NCBI GenBank assembly: GCA_036267975.1
Contig: DATAVA010000049.1
Span: forward strand, 1-64,000
Direction: 5' to 3'
Source: DAIDKA01 sp036267975
Lineage (GTDB): Bacteria > Pseudomonadota > Gammaproteobacteria > Steroidobacterales > Steroidobacteraceae
Length of the DNA stretch: 64,000 bases
In this document: positions 43,224-51,754 of the stretch, piece by piece
Position numbering within the stretch: the first letter of the stretch is position 1
How the letters are laid out: every line of letters starts with the position of its first letter
Notes under the pieces: model-generated
Told to the model about the DNA's origin: nothing
Databases searched by the model: none
Seen by the model: the letters and a program-made list of their open reading frames with translations, nothing else
Program-made: the position numbers and the translations under genes

Positions 43224-44090
43224 TCAGCGCGACTGGATCGCGCCATTGCGCATCAGTTCGCGCAGATCATTGAGCACATAGTGAGGCCGGCGCTTGCCGG
43301 TCTCGCGCTCCCAGTCAGCCAGTTTCATCACCCCGGTGGTGACGCCAAAGGCGGTGGCGCCGCCACGTCGCGCCATGATGATTTCAACCGCCGGATCATC
43401 TCCGACCACACCGACATCGCGCACCGGCACGCCCAGCTTGCGGGCCACGAAACGCATGGCATGCAGTGAAGGTTTGCCGGTGAGAATCATCGGCACCTTG
43501 GTCATGCGCCGTATCGCCCCGACAATCGCATACGAATAGCCCATGGAGCGGCCCTCGCGGCTCGCAAAAAAAGGCACATCAGAGGCGACATACAGCTTGG
43601 CGCCGGCCCAGATGGCCTGGCAGGCTGCCTCGATGTCCTTCATATGACATTCGGGATGCCAGCCGACGTAGACCGCATCCGCCTCGCGTGCGCCGGGCTC
43701 ACCGGGGAACACGATCTCGACGCCGGCTTCGCCGAGCGCGTAGCCGACGCCGCGTTTCCCCAGCACCAGGGTGCGGCATATGCCGTGACGTTTCATCACG
43801 TCGGCGGCGACACTCGAGGGCGTGAACATGCGATCGTCCGCAACCGGCAGGCCCAATCCGCGCAGGCGCTGGGCCTGCTCCGGCGGCGGGTAGGCGCTGC
43901 CATTGGTGAACACGAGGTAGGGGATGGATTTCGCGGCCAGATCGGCCAGCACTTCCGGGGCACCCGGCAGCACCTCGTAGCCCCCCAGTGCATGATCGCT
44001 GAGCAACAACGTGCCATCCAGATCAAACATGAAGCCCTTGATGACCGGCATCGTGCCGCGGGGCAGTTCCGGTGCGATCGCTGCGTTCAC
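43224..44090 (-). CDS. HAD-superfamily phosphatase, NagD / p-nitrophenylphosphatase type
   Basis: 288 residues. HAD motif I is FMFDLDGTLL (nucleophile Asp), motif II VFTNGSA, the Lys motif LTGKPSLHAM, and motif IV appears as VGDDPAVEIIMARRGG. The cap region between motif II and the Lys is the alpha/beta type of the HAD-IIA family. Members hydrolyse small phosphate esters, including aryl phosphates. It is the last gene of the carboxylase/dikinase operon and overlaps the preceding gene by 4 nt, so a role in removing a phosphate that the upstream dikinase attaches is plausible but unproven. Confidence 0.88.
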   Translation of the reverse strand: MNAAIAPELPRGTMPVIKGFMFDLDGTLLLSDHALGGYEVLPGAPEVLADLAAKSIPYLVFTNGSAYPPPEQAQRLRGLGLPVADDRMFTPSSVAADVMKRHGICRTLVLGKRGVGYALGEAGVEIVFPGEPGAREADAVYVGWHPECHMKDIEAACQAIWAGAKLYVASDVPFFASREGRSMGYSYAIVGAIRRMTKVPMILTGKPSLHAMRFVARKLGVPVRDVGVVGDDPAVEIIMARRGGATAFGVTTGVMKLADWERETGKRRPHYVLNDLRELMRNGAIQSR

Positions 44091-45568
44091 GATGCGCTTG
44101 CCACGGCGTCGCGCCGCAACTGCAACTTGAATCCAGGCTTGGTGACCGACACTTCGGACAGTTCCGGGTGCTGGGTCAGGTGCCGGATCAGCTGCATCAC
44201 GGGCTTCAGGTCCGGGTTGTAATGGCGCGCCGCAGGCCCCGCCGCCAGCATCGCATCGACCTGGCCGGCCGGCATCGTGGCGCGCAGCAGGAACTCCTCA
44301 TCCGACAAAGACGCCCCCAGACGCCGGCGCAGGTCCGCGATGGAAGGCATGCCCTGTTCCTTGCGCAGCTCGGCGGTGCGCGGCAGCGATTCGATGCGCT
44401 CCATCACGTTGGCGGCAATCGGCACATTCGGATGGCCGAAGCGGCCAATGGCATAGCGGATCGCCTCATCCGGAATCACCTTGTAGCGCTCTTTGGTGGT
44501 CACATTCATCACCGCCTGGGTCATGACGATCTGCGCAAAGGGGGTCATGACAATGGGCCAGCCCAGCTCCTCGCGCACGCGTCCGATCTCTTCGATCACG
44601 GCTCCTTCAAGATGTGCCAAGCCGCGTTCGCCGAGCTGGCGGCGCATGGTGCCGACCATGCCGCCCGGCAACTGGTGCTGCAGATACGCCGCGTCAAATC
44701 CTTGTGGCCGGCCGATCGGCAGACCCTCCGCTTCGGCCAGTCGCGTGAAGTAAGTACTGACTTCCTTCAATGCCGCATCGTCGAGATCGACGGTATGGCC
44801 CAGCGCCCGCAGGTTCGCGACCGTGCGTTCGGTCGGCGGATTCGAAGTACCATCCGCGGCGGCACCCGAGGCGCACTGCAGGACACTCACGCCGTAGGGC
44901 GGCGCCTCCAGATAAGTGTGTTCCGCGAGATTGATGGTGCAGTGAGCATGCAGTTCGAGCGGCTTCGCGCCGATCACGGCCTTGATGGACGGAATCAGCG
45001 TCTGCGCCCGCTTTGGTGACAGCAATCCGCCCGGATCCTTGATGTAGATTGCATCGATGTCCGCGCATGCCCCAAGCTTGCGGGCCGCCGCAACGTAGTG
45101 GGCATCGTCATGCACCGGGCTCAAGGTGAACACCAGCGCCGCGATGACGTACTCGCCGCCGCCCTGCTTCACCAGCCGCGCACAGGCGATGTTGGAGTCC
45201 GCATCATTCATCGGGTCGGCGAGGCAGAAGCGCCGGATACCATTTCGCGCCAGCACCTGGAACACGAGCGCCATGAAGTCCGCGTGCGCGGTCTCCCAGG
45301 AGATGAAGCGAAATCCGGTCGACATGAACTGCAGCGGTGTGTTCGGCGTGGCCGCGGCCATCAGGCGGATGCGCTCCCAGGGGTCTTCCTTCTTGAAACG
45401 CACCGCGACGCCCATGTGGGTGGACGTCGTGAAATCGATCGCCTTGAAACCGACCCGATCCATCGCCGGGGCGATCGTCAAGGTGTTGGCCGTGTCCACG
45501 CCCAGCGCCGCCCACAACGACTGATTACCATCGCGCAGCGATGTCTCGACCAGCTGCAAGGTACTCAT
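44087..45568 (-). CDS. Biotin-dependent carboxyltransferase subunit (PycB/OadA-like)
   Basis: 493 residues. The catalytic TIM-barrel motifs are ETSLRDGNQSLWA (Asp/Arg/Gln), IYIKDPGGLLSP with the carbamylated-Lys position, LHAHCTI (metal HxH) and MTPFAQIVMTQAVMN. This resembles the CT domain of pyruvate carboxylase subunit B and oxaloacetate decarboxylase alpha, which moves CO2 from biotin to pyruvate or a similar enolisable ketone. There is no fused biotin domain. The C-terminal tail (about 460-488, with SVTKPGFKLQLRRD) resembles the N-terminus of the BCCP in the same operon. It overlaps both neighbours by 4 nt. Confidence 0.88.
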   Translation of the reverse strand: MSTLQLVETSLRDGNQSLWAALGVDTANTLTIAPAMDRVGFKAIDFTTSTHMGVAVRFKKEDPWERIRLMAAATPNTPLQFMSTGFRFISWETAHADFMALVFQVLARNGIRRFCLADPMNDADSNIACARLVKQGGGEYVIAALVFTLSPVHDDAHYVAAARKLGACADIDAIYIKDPGGLLSPKRAQTLIPSIKAVIGAKPLELHAHCTINLAEHTYLEAPPYGVSVLQCASGAAADGTSNPPTERTVANLRALGHTVDLDDAALKEVSTYFTRLAEAEGLPIGRPQGFDAAYLQHQLPGGMVGTMRRQLGERGLAHLEGAVIEEIGRVREELGWPIVMTPFAQIVMTQAVMNVTTKERYKVIPDEAIRYAIGRFGHPNVPIAANVMERIESLPRTAELRKEQGMPSIADLRRRLGASLSDEEFLLRATMPAGQVDAMLAAGPAARHYNPDLKPVMQLIRHLTQHPELSEVSVTKPGFKLQLRRDAVASAS

Positions 45569-46923
45569 AGGGGCTGCTCCAGAACACGTGCGACAAATCC
45601 GGTATCGAAGCCGCCGGCCTGAAACTCCGCAGCCGCGAGGAGCCGCTGCTGAAACGCGAGGTTTGAATGCACCCCGGTCAGGCGCGTCGCGGCGAGCGCC
45701 TGACGCAGGCGCGCGATGGCGCCGGCGCGGTCCGGGCCATGAGCAATGATCTTGGCCATGAGTGAATCATAATACGGCGGTATGCGTGAGCCCGCGGCGA
45801 TGTGCGTATCCACGCGAATTCCTTGCTGTTCCGGCCAGGACACCGCCACGACCTGGCCCGGGCTCGGACGAAAATCGTTGTCAGGATCCTCAGCATTGAT
45901 CCGGCATTCGATGGCACAGCCATCGATGCGCAGGTCGGATTGCGCCAGGCGCAGGCCGCTGCCAGCGGCGATCGCGATCTGCTCGGCGATCAGATCGATG
46001 CCGGTCACCGCTTCGGTCACGGGATGCTCGACCTGGATACGCGCGTTCATTTCCAGAAAGTAAAAACTGTCCCGTTCTTTGTCGACCAGGAACTCCACTG
46101 TGCCTGCGCCACGATAGGCGAGCCGCTGTGCGAAGCGCACCGCAGCCGCATGCAGCGCCGCACGCAGCCCTGCGGACAGGCCCGGAGCCGGCGTCTCCTC
46201 CACCAGCTTCTGGTAGCGCCGCTGCGCCGAGCAGTCGCGCTCCCCGAGATGGATCACCTGTCCGCTACCATCGCCCAGAACCTGCACTTCGACGTGCCGG
46301 CCGCTGGCGACATAGCGCTCGAGATACACGCGCGCATCGCCGAAGGCGGCGCCCGCCTCCGCCGCGGCCAGCTCCAGGGCTGCCGGCAGCTCGGCCAGCG
46401 ACTCGACGCGCTTCATGCCGCGCCCGCCGCCGCCGCCGACGGCCTTGACGAGCAGTGGCACGCCGATGGCGCGGGCTGCAAGCAGCGCCGCATCGATCAC
46501 CGTCACGGCGCAACCGGGAACCACCGGCACGCGCGCCGCCTCGGCCTCCACCCGCGCCCGCAGCTTGTCGCCGACCGCCTCGATCTGCGCGGCCGTCGGA
46601 CCGATGAATACGATGCCGGAGGACTCGCACAACCGGGCGAGCGCGGCACGCTCCGAGAGGAAGCCATAGCCGGGATGAATCGCATCCGCGTGGGTCGCAC
46701 GCGCGGCGTGCACGACCGCCTCAACCTGCAGATAGCTCTCGGCGGGGCGCGCCGGACCGATGCATACCGTGCGATCCGCCAGCCGCGCCGGTACGCTGTC
46801 GAGATCGGCCTGCGAGGCGGCGAGCACGGTTTCAATGCCCAAGGCGCGGCAGGTGCGGATGATCCGCACGGCAATCTCCCCGCGATTGGCAATCAGGATG
46901 CGGCGCACCGGGACAGCGCTCAA
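45565..46923 (-). CDS. Biotin carboxylase subunit
   Basis: 452 residues, as for AccC/PccA-type biotin carboxylases. It starts ILIANRGEIAVRIIRTCRALG; the ATP-grasp loop is KAVGGGGGRGMKRV, with later ERDCSAQRRYQKLVEE, EMNARIQVEHPVTEAVTG, and GCAIECRINAED. It makes carboxybiotin on the BCCP from ATP and bicarbonate. It overlaps the BCCP and CT genes by 4 nt each, which fixes the stoichiometry of the three subunits. This is a complete, dedicated carboxylase rather than a housekeeping acetyl-CoA carboxylase, since a CT of the pyruvate type replaces accA/accD. Confidence 0.93.
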   Translation of the reverse strand: MSAVPVRRILIANRGEIAVRIIRTCRALGIETVLAASQADLDSVPARLADRTVCIGPARPAESYLQVEAVVHAARATHADAIHPGYGFLSERAALARLCESSGIVFIGPTAAQIEAVGDKLRARVEAEAARVPVVPGCAVTVIDAALLAARAIGVPLLVKAVGGGGGRGMKRVESLAELPAALELAAAEAGAAFGDARVYLERYVASGRHVEVQVLGDGSGQVIHLGERDCSAQRRYQKLVEETPAPGLSAGLRAALHAAAVRFAQRLAYRGAGTVEFLVDKERDSFYFLEMNARIQVEHPVTEAVTGIDLIAEQIAIAAGSGLRLAQSDLRIDGCAIECRINAEDPDNDFRPSPGQVVAVSWPEQQGIRVDTHIAAGSRIPPYYDSLMAKIIAHGPDRAGAIARLRQALAATRLTGVHSNLAFQQRLLAAAEFQAGGFDTGFVARVLEQPL

Positions 46924-47390
46924 CCGGTCTTGCGAACGCGCAGCAGGACTTCGCCGAATTCGACGAGTGCGCCATCCGCCGCGAGCAACTCGACGACCGT
47001 ACCGCGCACGCCGGCGCGCACGGTATTCATCAGCTTCATGACCTCGATAATGCCGATGATGGTATCGGGCTCCACCTGCGAGCCGACCTGCACGAAAGGC
47101 GCCGCACCGGGCTTGGGTGACCGATAGAACGTGCCCAGGAGCGGTGAGGGCAGATCCACGGCAGCAGGATCGGCAGCCCCCTGCAATGCCGGTGCGCTGG
47201 CGGAGGTTCGCGCCGGACGTGCGGCCGCAAGCGGTACGACGGGCACATGCCCCGCGTCGCGGAGCGTGTCGGACGAAGCGCCGCGTCGCAGGCTGATCTT
47301 CGTGCCATCGATCTCAAGGTTCAGTTCATCGAAGCCGGATTGGTCCACCAGCCGCATGATTTCCGCAACGTCCGCGGCCGTCAAAGTCAT
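46920..47390 (-). CDS. Biotin carboxyl carrier protein
   Basis: 156 residues, AccB-like. The N-terminal region ADVAEIMRLVDQSGFDEL / GTKISLRRG and an Ala/Pro-rich flexible linker precede the biotinyl domain (about 80-155), whose biotin attachment site is EVMKLMN with Lys119. SPLLGTFYRSPKPGAAPFV is the usual beta start of the domain. It carries CO2 between the biotin carboxylase and the carboxyltransferase next to it. Overlap of 4 nt with genes on both sides. Confidence 0.93.
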   Translation of the reverse strand: MTLTAADVAEIMRLVDQSGFDELNLEIDGTKISLRRGASSDTLRDAGHVPVVPLAAARPARTSASAPALQGAADPAAVDLPSPLLGTFYRSPKPGAAPFVQVGSQVEPDTIIGIIEVMKLMNTVRAGVRGTVVELLAADGALVEFGEVLLRVRKTG

Positions 47391-48442
47391 CGATTGCCCC
47401 CAAAAATTTTCAATACGTGCAAGGACGGGTCAGGCGTCGCGCGGCTGACGGGCGCGGCGTCCTGGGCCGACCAGACCGTCTCCGGCCGGCTCTGCAGCAA
47501 CAGTAGCGCGCCGCTGTGCCGGTCCACCGCCCACTCAATGTCCTGCGGCCGACCGTAATGTCGTTCGACTTTGCGCCCGATGGCCCGCAGCGCCTGCAGT
47601 TCATCATCGCTCATGCAGGCGGCGCGGCGCTGCGCATCGGGCACGGCAACCGTCTGTATGCCGCCGGCACTGAGTGGCGCGTGGCTGATGTGTTTGTCGG
47701 AGATTTCGCGCACCGAGATCTCGCCGGTGATCTTGCCGATCACCCAGCGATCCGGCGTCACATCACCACCGACGACGGCCGATCCCAGGCCCCACGAGCC
47801 TTCGATGGCCATGACCGAACGATCCCCGGTCAGCGGACTGCGGGTGAACATGACGCCCGCAGTTCTTGCATCCACCATGGTCTGCACGACCACGGCCATG
47901 GCGACATCCGCTTCGGCAAATTTATGGCGGCGCCGATAGGTCATCGATTCGACCGAGTACAGGCTCGCCCAGCAGCTGCGCACCTTGTCCAAGGTCTGCT
48001 CGAGACTTTGGACCCACAGGTACGTGTCCTGCAGACCTGCGAAGCTGGCATCCGCGGCATCCTCGGTGGTCGCGGAGGAGCGCACCGCGACCGCGGCCTG
48101 ATTGCGGGCATTGAGCTGGCCGTAGGCGCGAGTGATCGCGGCGGCGATGTCGGCGGGGAGCGGTGCGGCCTCGATCCGTGCGCGCAGCTGCATCGACAGC
48201 GCGGTGACTTGCGACAGATCATCCGCCTCCAGCGCGTCCACCCGCTCCCGGACCGGCGCCACGCTTTCCGCAGCCGCCAGGAATTGCTCAAAGGCCGCCG
48301 TGGTGACGACGAACCCGGGCGGTACCGCGATGCCCGCGCGTTCCAGTTCGCCAAGACTGCCGCCCTTGCCGCCGACCCGTGGCCGGTCGGCCAGGCTCAG
48401 CTCGGCGAACCAGCCGATAAACTGCGAATCGCTCACCGTCAT
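47387..48442 (-). CDS. PEP/pyruvate-binding (ATP-binding) half of a split dikinase, phenylphosphate-synthase beta-like
   Basis: 351 residues. It is a stand-alone PPDK N-terminal (ATP-grasp) domain: VGGKGGSLGELERAGIAVPPG, VAVRSSATTEDAADASFAGLQ, MTYRRRH, MVDARTAGVMFTRSPLTGD, SWGLGSAVVGGDVTPD. No phospho-His domain is present; that is on the upstream gene. The 351 + 607 residue pair matches, in size and domain split, the two larger subunits of phenylphosphate synthase and also resembles a divided rifampicin phosphotransferase. It uses ATP to phosphorylate a His on the partner. Coupled by overlap to the BCCP gene and 11 nt after its partner. Confidence 0.87.
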   Translation of the reverse strand: MTVSDSQFIGWFAELSLADRPRVGGKGGSLGELERAGIAVPPGFVVTTAAFEQFLAAAESVAPVRERVDALEADDLSQVTALSMQLRARIEAAPLPADIAAAITRAYGQLNARNQAAVAVRSSATTEDAADASFAGLQDTYLWVQSLEQTLDKVRSCWASLYSVESMTYRRRHKFAEADVAMAVVVQTMVDARTAGVMFTRSPLTGDRSVMAIEGSWGLGSAVVGGDVTPDRWVIGKITGEISVREISDKHISHAPLSAGGIQTVAVPDAQRRAACMSDDELQALRAIGRKVERHYGRPQDIEWAVDRHSGALLLLQSRPETVWSAQDAAPVSRATPDPSLHVLKIFGGNR

Positions 48443-48453
48443 GCTTCGCGAGG

Positions 48454-50277
48454 CTAATGCAGAATGGTGACGATGCCGCGCCCGCCGTCAACGCGGATAC
48501 GCTGTCCATCCTTGATCCGCGATGTCCCATTGCCCGTGCCGACCACCGCCGGCAGACCATACTCGCGCGCAACGATTGCCGCGTGGCTCATCGAGCCACC
48601 GATGTCGGAAACGGCGGCGGAGATCTTGCTGAAGATCGGCGCCCAGGTCGGATTCGTGACCTGGCAGACCAGGATGTCGCCCTTCTGCAGCCGCGAAATC
48701 TCATCGACGCTTTTGACGATGCGCGCGGTGCCCTCGACCACGCCGCGGCAGGCCGCGAAACCCTTGAGCTCATTCGGATCGGCATCGTCGCCGCTCGACA
48801 GCCACGCGTCCAGCGACTCGCGAGTGATCCCCCACAGCATCACGATGGCCGGATCATCGATCACATCCGGCACCACCCCCAAGGCCGGTGGTGTCTCGTG
48901 CTGCGCCCATTCACGAATGGCGGCGCGCCGCTCGGCAACAATCGCCGGCCAGTGGCCCGGGCCGCGTGGCGCCGAACCATTCGACCACGCCGTCATCAGA
49001 TCGATGATCGCCGATTCGAGCTCGTAGTGCGTCAGCTGGAAGACATCCTCGGCGTCGGCGAAGAATCCGTGTTCGGCCAGCAGCGCACCGAATTCGCGGA
49101 TCTTGTTGAAGAACAGATTGGTGTACCAGTGTTCGCAGTAGAACTTGTGGCCCTCCACGTACGGGAACACGCGGTGCGCCAGCGTGATCATCTGATCGTA
49201 GGCGGCCCGATCGTCATCCGTGGTCAGCAGCTCCCGGTAGTCCTCGATCAGCTGCTTGCGTTCTGCGAGCAGCTTCTCGACCGGCCGGTGCAGTGACTCA
49301 CCGGCCTTCACCCGGTCGATGTAGTCCGGCAGGCTCGCGAATGGCATCGACAGGTCATCATTCCAGGCGCGGTGGTAGTGGTAGAACCCATCGCCCACGT
49401 TGATGTTGAACCACGGATAGCGCGCGACTTCCAGTTCCTTCAGCCACGCCGCTCCGGATTCCCCCGCGGTGCGCAGCGTCTCGAGCAGCTGCGTGGCGGT
49501 CAGCTTTTTGCCGAAGTGCGAGTCCACACCCAGCTCCACCGCGCAGCGCGCCAGGCGCCGCAGTTCGTCATCGGGGCGGAAGATCTCCGCTTCGATGCCG
49601 GCGACCATGCGCGCAATGGTCTGGTCGGTGATTTCCGGGAAGGCCTTCTTGCAGAAATCGAAAAACGTCAGGTACGCCCCGTACCCGAGCAGCAGGAACT
49701 CGAAGTGGTGGTGCCACATCCGGAAGTACCCTTCGAGGGTCTTCTGGTAGACATCCAGCAGCCGATGGTTGGAGGCGACGCCCAGGCCCGCATGCACGTT
49801 CGCCAGCGGCTCAAGTTCCGGCAGCTGCGGCTTCGGCAGCTGCTGCGCCGAGGTGATCAGGACCATCATCTTCTCGCGCCACTGGGCGTAGAGCCGCTCC
49901 CAGTTGGCGTAATAGTAGAACGCGCGCTGCTTGAACTCCTCGAGCCGCCGCGCGATCTGCGCCGGATCGGTCACGGCATTGCCGCCGATGTACACCCGCC
50001 CGTTGATGATGCGGTGGTCGATGCCCAGGGTGGTGGGCAGGCAGTGAACGCGGGTGTTGGCGGCACCCAGTGCGCAGTACGCCGCTTCCGCCGTCACCAT
50101 GTCGAAGGCCGACATCGGCTCGGGGAAGTGCATGGAATTGTAGAACCAGAAGCGCTGATCGTCCGCGGGTTCGAACTGGGTGTAATACGGATACGCGGCC
50201 TGTGTGCGTTCGGTCCCCGGCACCACTCGCAAGGAGCTGGGCAACGGGAATTGTTTCGGCTTCGCGGGCATGTCCAT
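48454..50277 (-). CDS. PEP-utilising (phospho-His) half of a split dikinase, phenylphosphate-synthase alpha-like
   Basis: 607 residues. The C-terminal mobile domain (about 515-607) has GDILVCQVTNPTWAPIFSK and GGSMSHAAIVAREYGLPAV with the phospho-acceptor His565. The preceding 500 residues form a Trp/Tyr/Phe-rich region with FWFYNSMHFPEPMSAFD near the start, as in the substrate-binding part of rifampicin-phosphotransferase and phenylphosphate-synthase proteins; it is not the pyruvate domain of PEP synthase. It would transfer phosphate from His to a hydroxyl or enol acceptor. This is the first gene of the six-gene carboxylase operon; an AraC regulator gene lies 160 nt upstream. Confidence 0.87.
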   Translation of the reverse strand: MDMPAKPKQFPLPSSLRVVPGTERTQAAYPYYTQFEPADDQRFWFYNSMHFPEPMSAFDMVTAEAAYCALGAANTRVHCLPTTLGIDHRIINGRVYIGGNAVTDPAQIARRLEEFKQRAFYYYANWERLYAQWREKMMVLITSAQQLPKPQLPELEPLANVHAGLGVASNHRLLDVYQKTLEGYFRMWHHHFEFLLLGYGAYLTFFDFCKKAFPEITDQTIARMVAGIEAEIFRPDDELRRLARCAVELGVDSHFGKKLTATQLLETLRTAGESGAAWLKELEVARYPWFNINVGDGFYHYHRAWNDDLSMPFASLPDYIDRVKAGESLHRPVEKLLAERKQLIEDYRELLTTDDDRAAYDQMITLAHRVFPYVEGHKFYCEHWYTNLFFNKIREFGALLAEHGFFADAEDVFQLTHYELESAIIDLMTAWSNGSAPRGPGHWPAIVAERRAAIREWAQHETPPALGVVPDVIDDPAIVMLWGITRESLDAWLSSGDDADPNELKGFAACRGVVEGTARIVKSVDEISRLQKGDILVCQVTNPTWAPIFSKISAAVSDIGGSMSHAAIVAREYGLPAVVGTGNGTSRIKDGQRIRVDGGRGIVTILH

Positions 50278-50437
50278 CAGTTTTATTCCGTGCGCGGCAT
50301 GGGTTCACTTCGCTGCATGCCAGCATGCGGCAGCCAATCCCGTCGCGCAATGTTCCGGGTCGCAGGTTGCGCCCGCAGTTGCCCCAATTGCGCTGTCAGC
50401 GTCAAGCGGTCGGAATTAAGTGATGCAGCGGACTGCG

Positions 50438-51394
50438 CTAGAGCACTGCGCGCCGGTATTGCAGGGGGGCATGGCCGTATTTTTGGCGGAAGCGGCGCGC
50501 AAAGTGGCTGGGATCCGTAAAGCCGCAGCGGGTTGCCACATCCTCGATGCGCGGGGCCGCCTGGCGTGCATCGGAGAGGATTTCCCGCGCCCGCTCCAGG
50601 CGCAATTTCATCAGCTGTTCGACAAAGGTCGTTCCCGCCGCCGCAAAGGCATAGTGCAAGGTGCGCTTGGAGATATCATGTTGCGCTGCAACAACAAGGG
50701 GTGACAGATCCGTTTCCTCCAGGCGCTCGCGCAGGGTCGCGATCAGGCCGGTCAGCAAGGTGCGCGGGCTTTCGCCGTCCACGCCCTTGCCCAATGCGAG
50801 CGTCAAGAGCGAGGCGATCTGCTCGGCAACCGTACTGCGCGGCAACGCCAGATCGCTGCACGTTTCCAACCGCAGGCTGCTCATGGCGGCGCACAGCGCC
50901 GAACTCCAGTCGCCGCGCGCAAACAGCGTCGGGGAGGAGAATTCGGGGTTCGGCAGCCAGCGCCGCAGCCAATCCTCCGGCATGCGCAAAATTGCGGCCG
51001 AGGTCGCCTGCGGGCATTCCAGGTCGTAGGGTTCGGTGCCATCCACGAGGACGCACTCGCCCGCGTGGGCCTGCAATTCGCGGCCGCGTTGTCGCAGAAT
51101 CCCGTGTCCGAGCCGAAACTGCACCAGGAAAAAGGTCGAATAACGCGTGCGTGAAATCTTGGCGGGGGTGCGCCGGATGCGTTGACTCGCGGCGCCGACG
51201 AAACTCAAGGTGGCCGGGCCGAAATCAATCTGATCCAGGCAGGCGCGGAAATGGCTGCGCACTGGCGTATCGATATCCAGTTCGAGGAAACGGTCGCAGA
51301 CCGTGTCCACCCAGTACGCGAGCGCCCTGCGTTGATCGACGCCGTCCGTCGACCAGTGACCGGGACGCTGCTGGTCCAGCCTACTAACCTCCAT
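50438..51394 (-). CDS. AraC-family transcriptional regulator
   Basis: About 318 residues from ATG 51394, which follows GGAG by six bases; a GTG at 51421 would add nine residues. An N-terminal AraC-binding-like domain (FeaR/XylS type, RRALAYWVDTVCDRFLELDI, GTEPYDLECP) precedes a C-terminal double HTH (ERARE, IEDVATRCGFTDPSHFARRFRQKYGHAPLQYR). The type often responds to aromatic acids or amines. It reads towards the split-dikinase/carboxylase operon and is divergent from the TonB receptor, so either is a likely target. Confidence 0.9.
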   Translation of the reverse strand: MEVSRLDQQRPGHWSTDGVDQRRALAYWVDTVCDRFLELDIDTPVRSHFRACLDQIDFGPATLSFVGAASQRIRRTPAKISRTRYSTFFLVQFRLGHGILRQRGRELQAHAGECVLVDGTEPYDLECPQATSAAILRMPEDWLRRWLPNPEFSSPTLFARGDWSSALCAAMSSLRLETCSDLALPRSTVAEQIASLLTLALGKGVDGESPRTLLTGLIATLRERLEETDLSPLVVAAQHDISKRTLHYAFAAAGTTFVEQLMKLRLERAREILSDARQAAPRIEDVATRCGFTDPSHFARRFRQKYGHAPLQYRRAVL

Positions 51395-51754
51395 CGCGGG
51401 CTCCAGAACCTCGTAGGGCACCTATCCCTCTGAATGTGGCACAAGCGTGGAAATATATGCAAGGTCTGATTGAGCGATCAATACCTTATGCGGGTTTTCG
51501 CAGGCGAATTCGTAGTCAGCGGCCAAGACTGTAACTTCAATACCACACTATTGCATCACCAAGTGCGCTGTCAGCTTACCTTTGCACTGTGGTCCGCGCA
51601 CCACGACGAGGCGCCGCGATAGGCTTCGGCGTCGCTGGGAGGCGTCGGAACTGCAGGAAAACATGCGGCCGTGGACTCGAAGCCCTAGGGGCCGCCCATT
51701 GTGGTCATCCGCTCCGCCTTCCCATTTTCAGATGTTGTTTCAGGGGGACGCAGG
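51395..51754. other. Intergenic control region between AraC gene and TonB receptor
   Basis: A 360-nt gap with no convincing gene. It must hold promoters for both divergent genes. A short inverted repeat ATTGA-gcga-TCAAT lies at 51469-51482. No clear sigma-70 boxes stand out. The TonB-receptor start is preceded by CAGGGGGACGCAGG (51741-51754). Confidence 0.45.

Noticed and set aside
45802..47127. Long plus-strand frame (about 441 codons)
   Set aside because: Antisense of the biotin carboxylase and BCCP genes, with no domain and shadow-like composition.
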